A DNA stretch of 5,196 nt from Pseudomonadota bacterium (lineage in GTDB: Bacteria; Pseudomonadota; Alphaproteobacteria; Rhodospirillales; Magnetospirillaceae): the NCBI GenBank assembly GCA_023437865.1, contig JAEZFE010000426.1, positions 1 through 5,196 on the forward strand. The letters are read 5' to 3'. This document shows positions 5,084 to 5,196 of this stretch, in pieces. Within the stretch, counting starts at the first letter, position 1. Every line of letters begins with the position of its first letter. Below the pieces are notes generated by a model, which was not told the DNA's origin, searched no databases, and was given only the letters and a program-made list of their open reading frames with translations. The position numbers were made by a program, and so were the translations under genes.

Positions 5084-5196
5084 CTAGGCAGGCGGAAATC
5101 CACGCCGCGCCAGGATTTTCTCCACCAGCGCAAGATCTTCCGCCTTATCGACGTCGATCGCTGCCTCGGGGGCGTCCATTTCCACCACTGCGAGGC
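5084..5196 (-). CDS. C-terminal end of a probable nucleotidyltransferase (cytidylyltransferase-like), partial
   Basis: Read on the minus strand, 36 codons are open from the right edge to a TAG stop at 5086-5084. The tail contains AIDVDKAEDLALVEKIL, 7 residues before the C-terminal GFPPA. An acidic I-D-[IV]-D-x-x-x-D-L segment followed by a final helix is how many nucleotidyltransferases end (acylneuraminate and KDO cytidylyltransferases, MobA-like proteins). The last aspartate pair of that motif usually helps bind metal or substrate. The other two minus-strand frames give Trp/Arg-rich or broken reading, so this frame is preferred. The stop lies one base from the stop of the convergent LicC-like gene. 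With only 36 residues the exact enzyme cannot be named. Confidence 0.65.
   Translation of the reverse strand, partial: LAVVEMDAPEAAIDVDKAEDLALVEKILARRGFPPA

Noticed and set aside
5098..5133. Trp/Arg-rich minus-strand frame at the right edge
   Set aside because: It competes with the frame ending at 5084, which gives the recognisable AIDVDKAEDL nucleotidyltransferase ending. The Trp/Arg-rich reading looks like an out-of-frame shadow.
1..5196. Mobile element, CRISPR array, tRNA or rRNA
   Set aside because: I found no transposase, terminal repeats with target duplication, regularly spaced repeats, cloverleaf with acceptor CCA or rRNA-like stretch. The only repeats are short hairpins and the RTX codon repeats inside the CHRD gene.

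Overview
The window is GC-rich, densely coded Gram-negative DNA. The genes, the general codon bias toward G/C third positions and a promoter resembling those of the alphaproteobacterial general stress sigma factor (EcfG/PhyR system) suggest an alphaproteobacterium. A Rhodospirillales/Magnetospirillum-like organism is my guess, but no marker here fixes the taxon. I see no tRNA, rRNA, CRISPR array, insertion sequence or integrase.

Layout, left to right. (1) 2-1792, + strand: the C-terminal ~60% of an AcrB/HAE-1-type RND efflux pump subunit, cut by the left edge and closed by a strong 15-bp hairpin terminator at 1819-1853. (2) 1978-2238, + strand: a small exported protein of unknown function with an excellent Shine-Dalgarno and a GGAAC-N16-CGTC promoter candidate. 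(3) 2239-2405: a convergent gap with three stem-loops. (4) 2406-3446, - strand: a secreted CHRD-domain protein with an embedded EF-hand loop, N- and C-terminal RTX calcium-binding repeats and a probable type I secretion tail. (5) 3447-3608: a divergent intergenic region with a G8 run and an inverted repeat. (6) 3609-4199, + strand: a compact membrane fatty-acid hydroxylase/sterol-desaturase family enzyme. (7) 4294-5082, + strand: a LicC-like sugar/choline-phosphate nucleotidyltransferase. (8) 5084-5196, - strand: the last 36 codons of another probable nucleotidyltransferase, meeting gene 7 tail to tail with one base between the stop codons.

How they fit together: almost everything points to the cell envelope (efflux, exported and type I secreted proteins, lipid hydroxylation, activation of a surface-glycan or head-group precursor). 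Only genes 6 and 7 are plausible operon partners. The others sit in separate transcription units bounded by terminators or by convergent and divergent gaps. The parts most worth following are the stress-promoter candidate in front of the small exported protein and the CHRD/EF-hand/RTX architecture. I do not see a complete new multi-gene system in this window.
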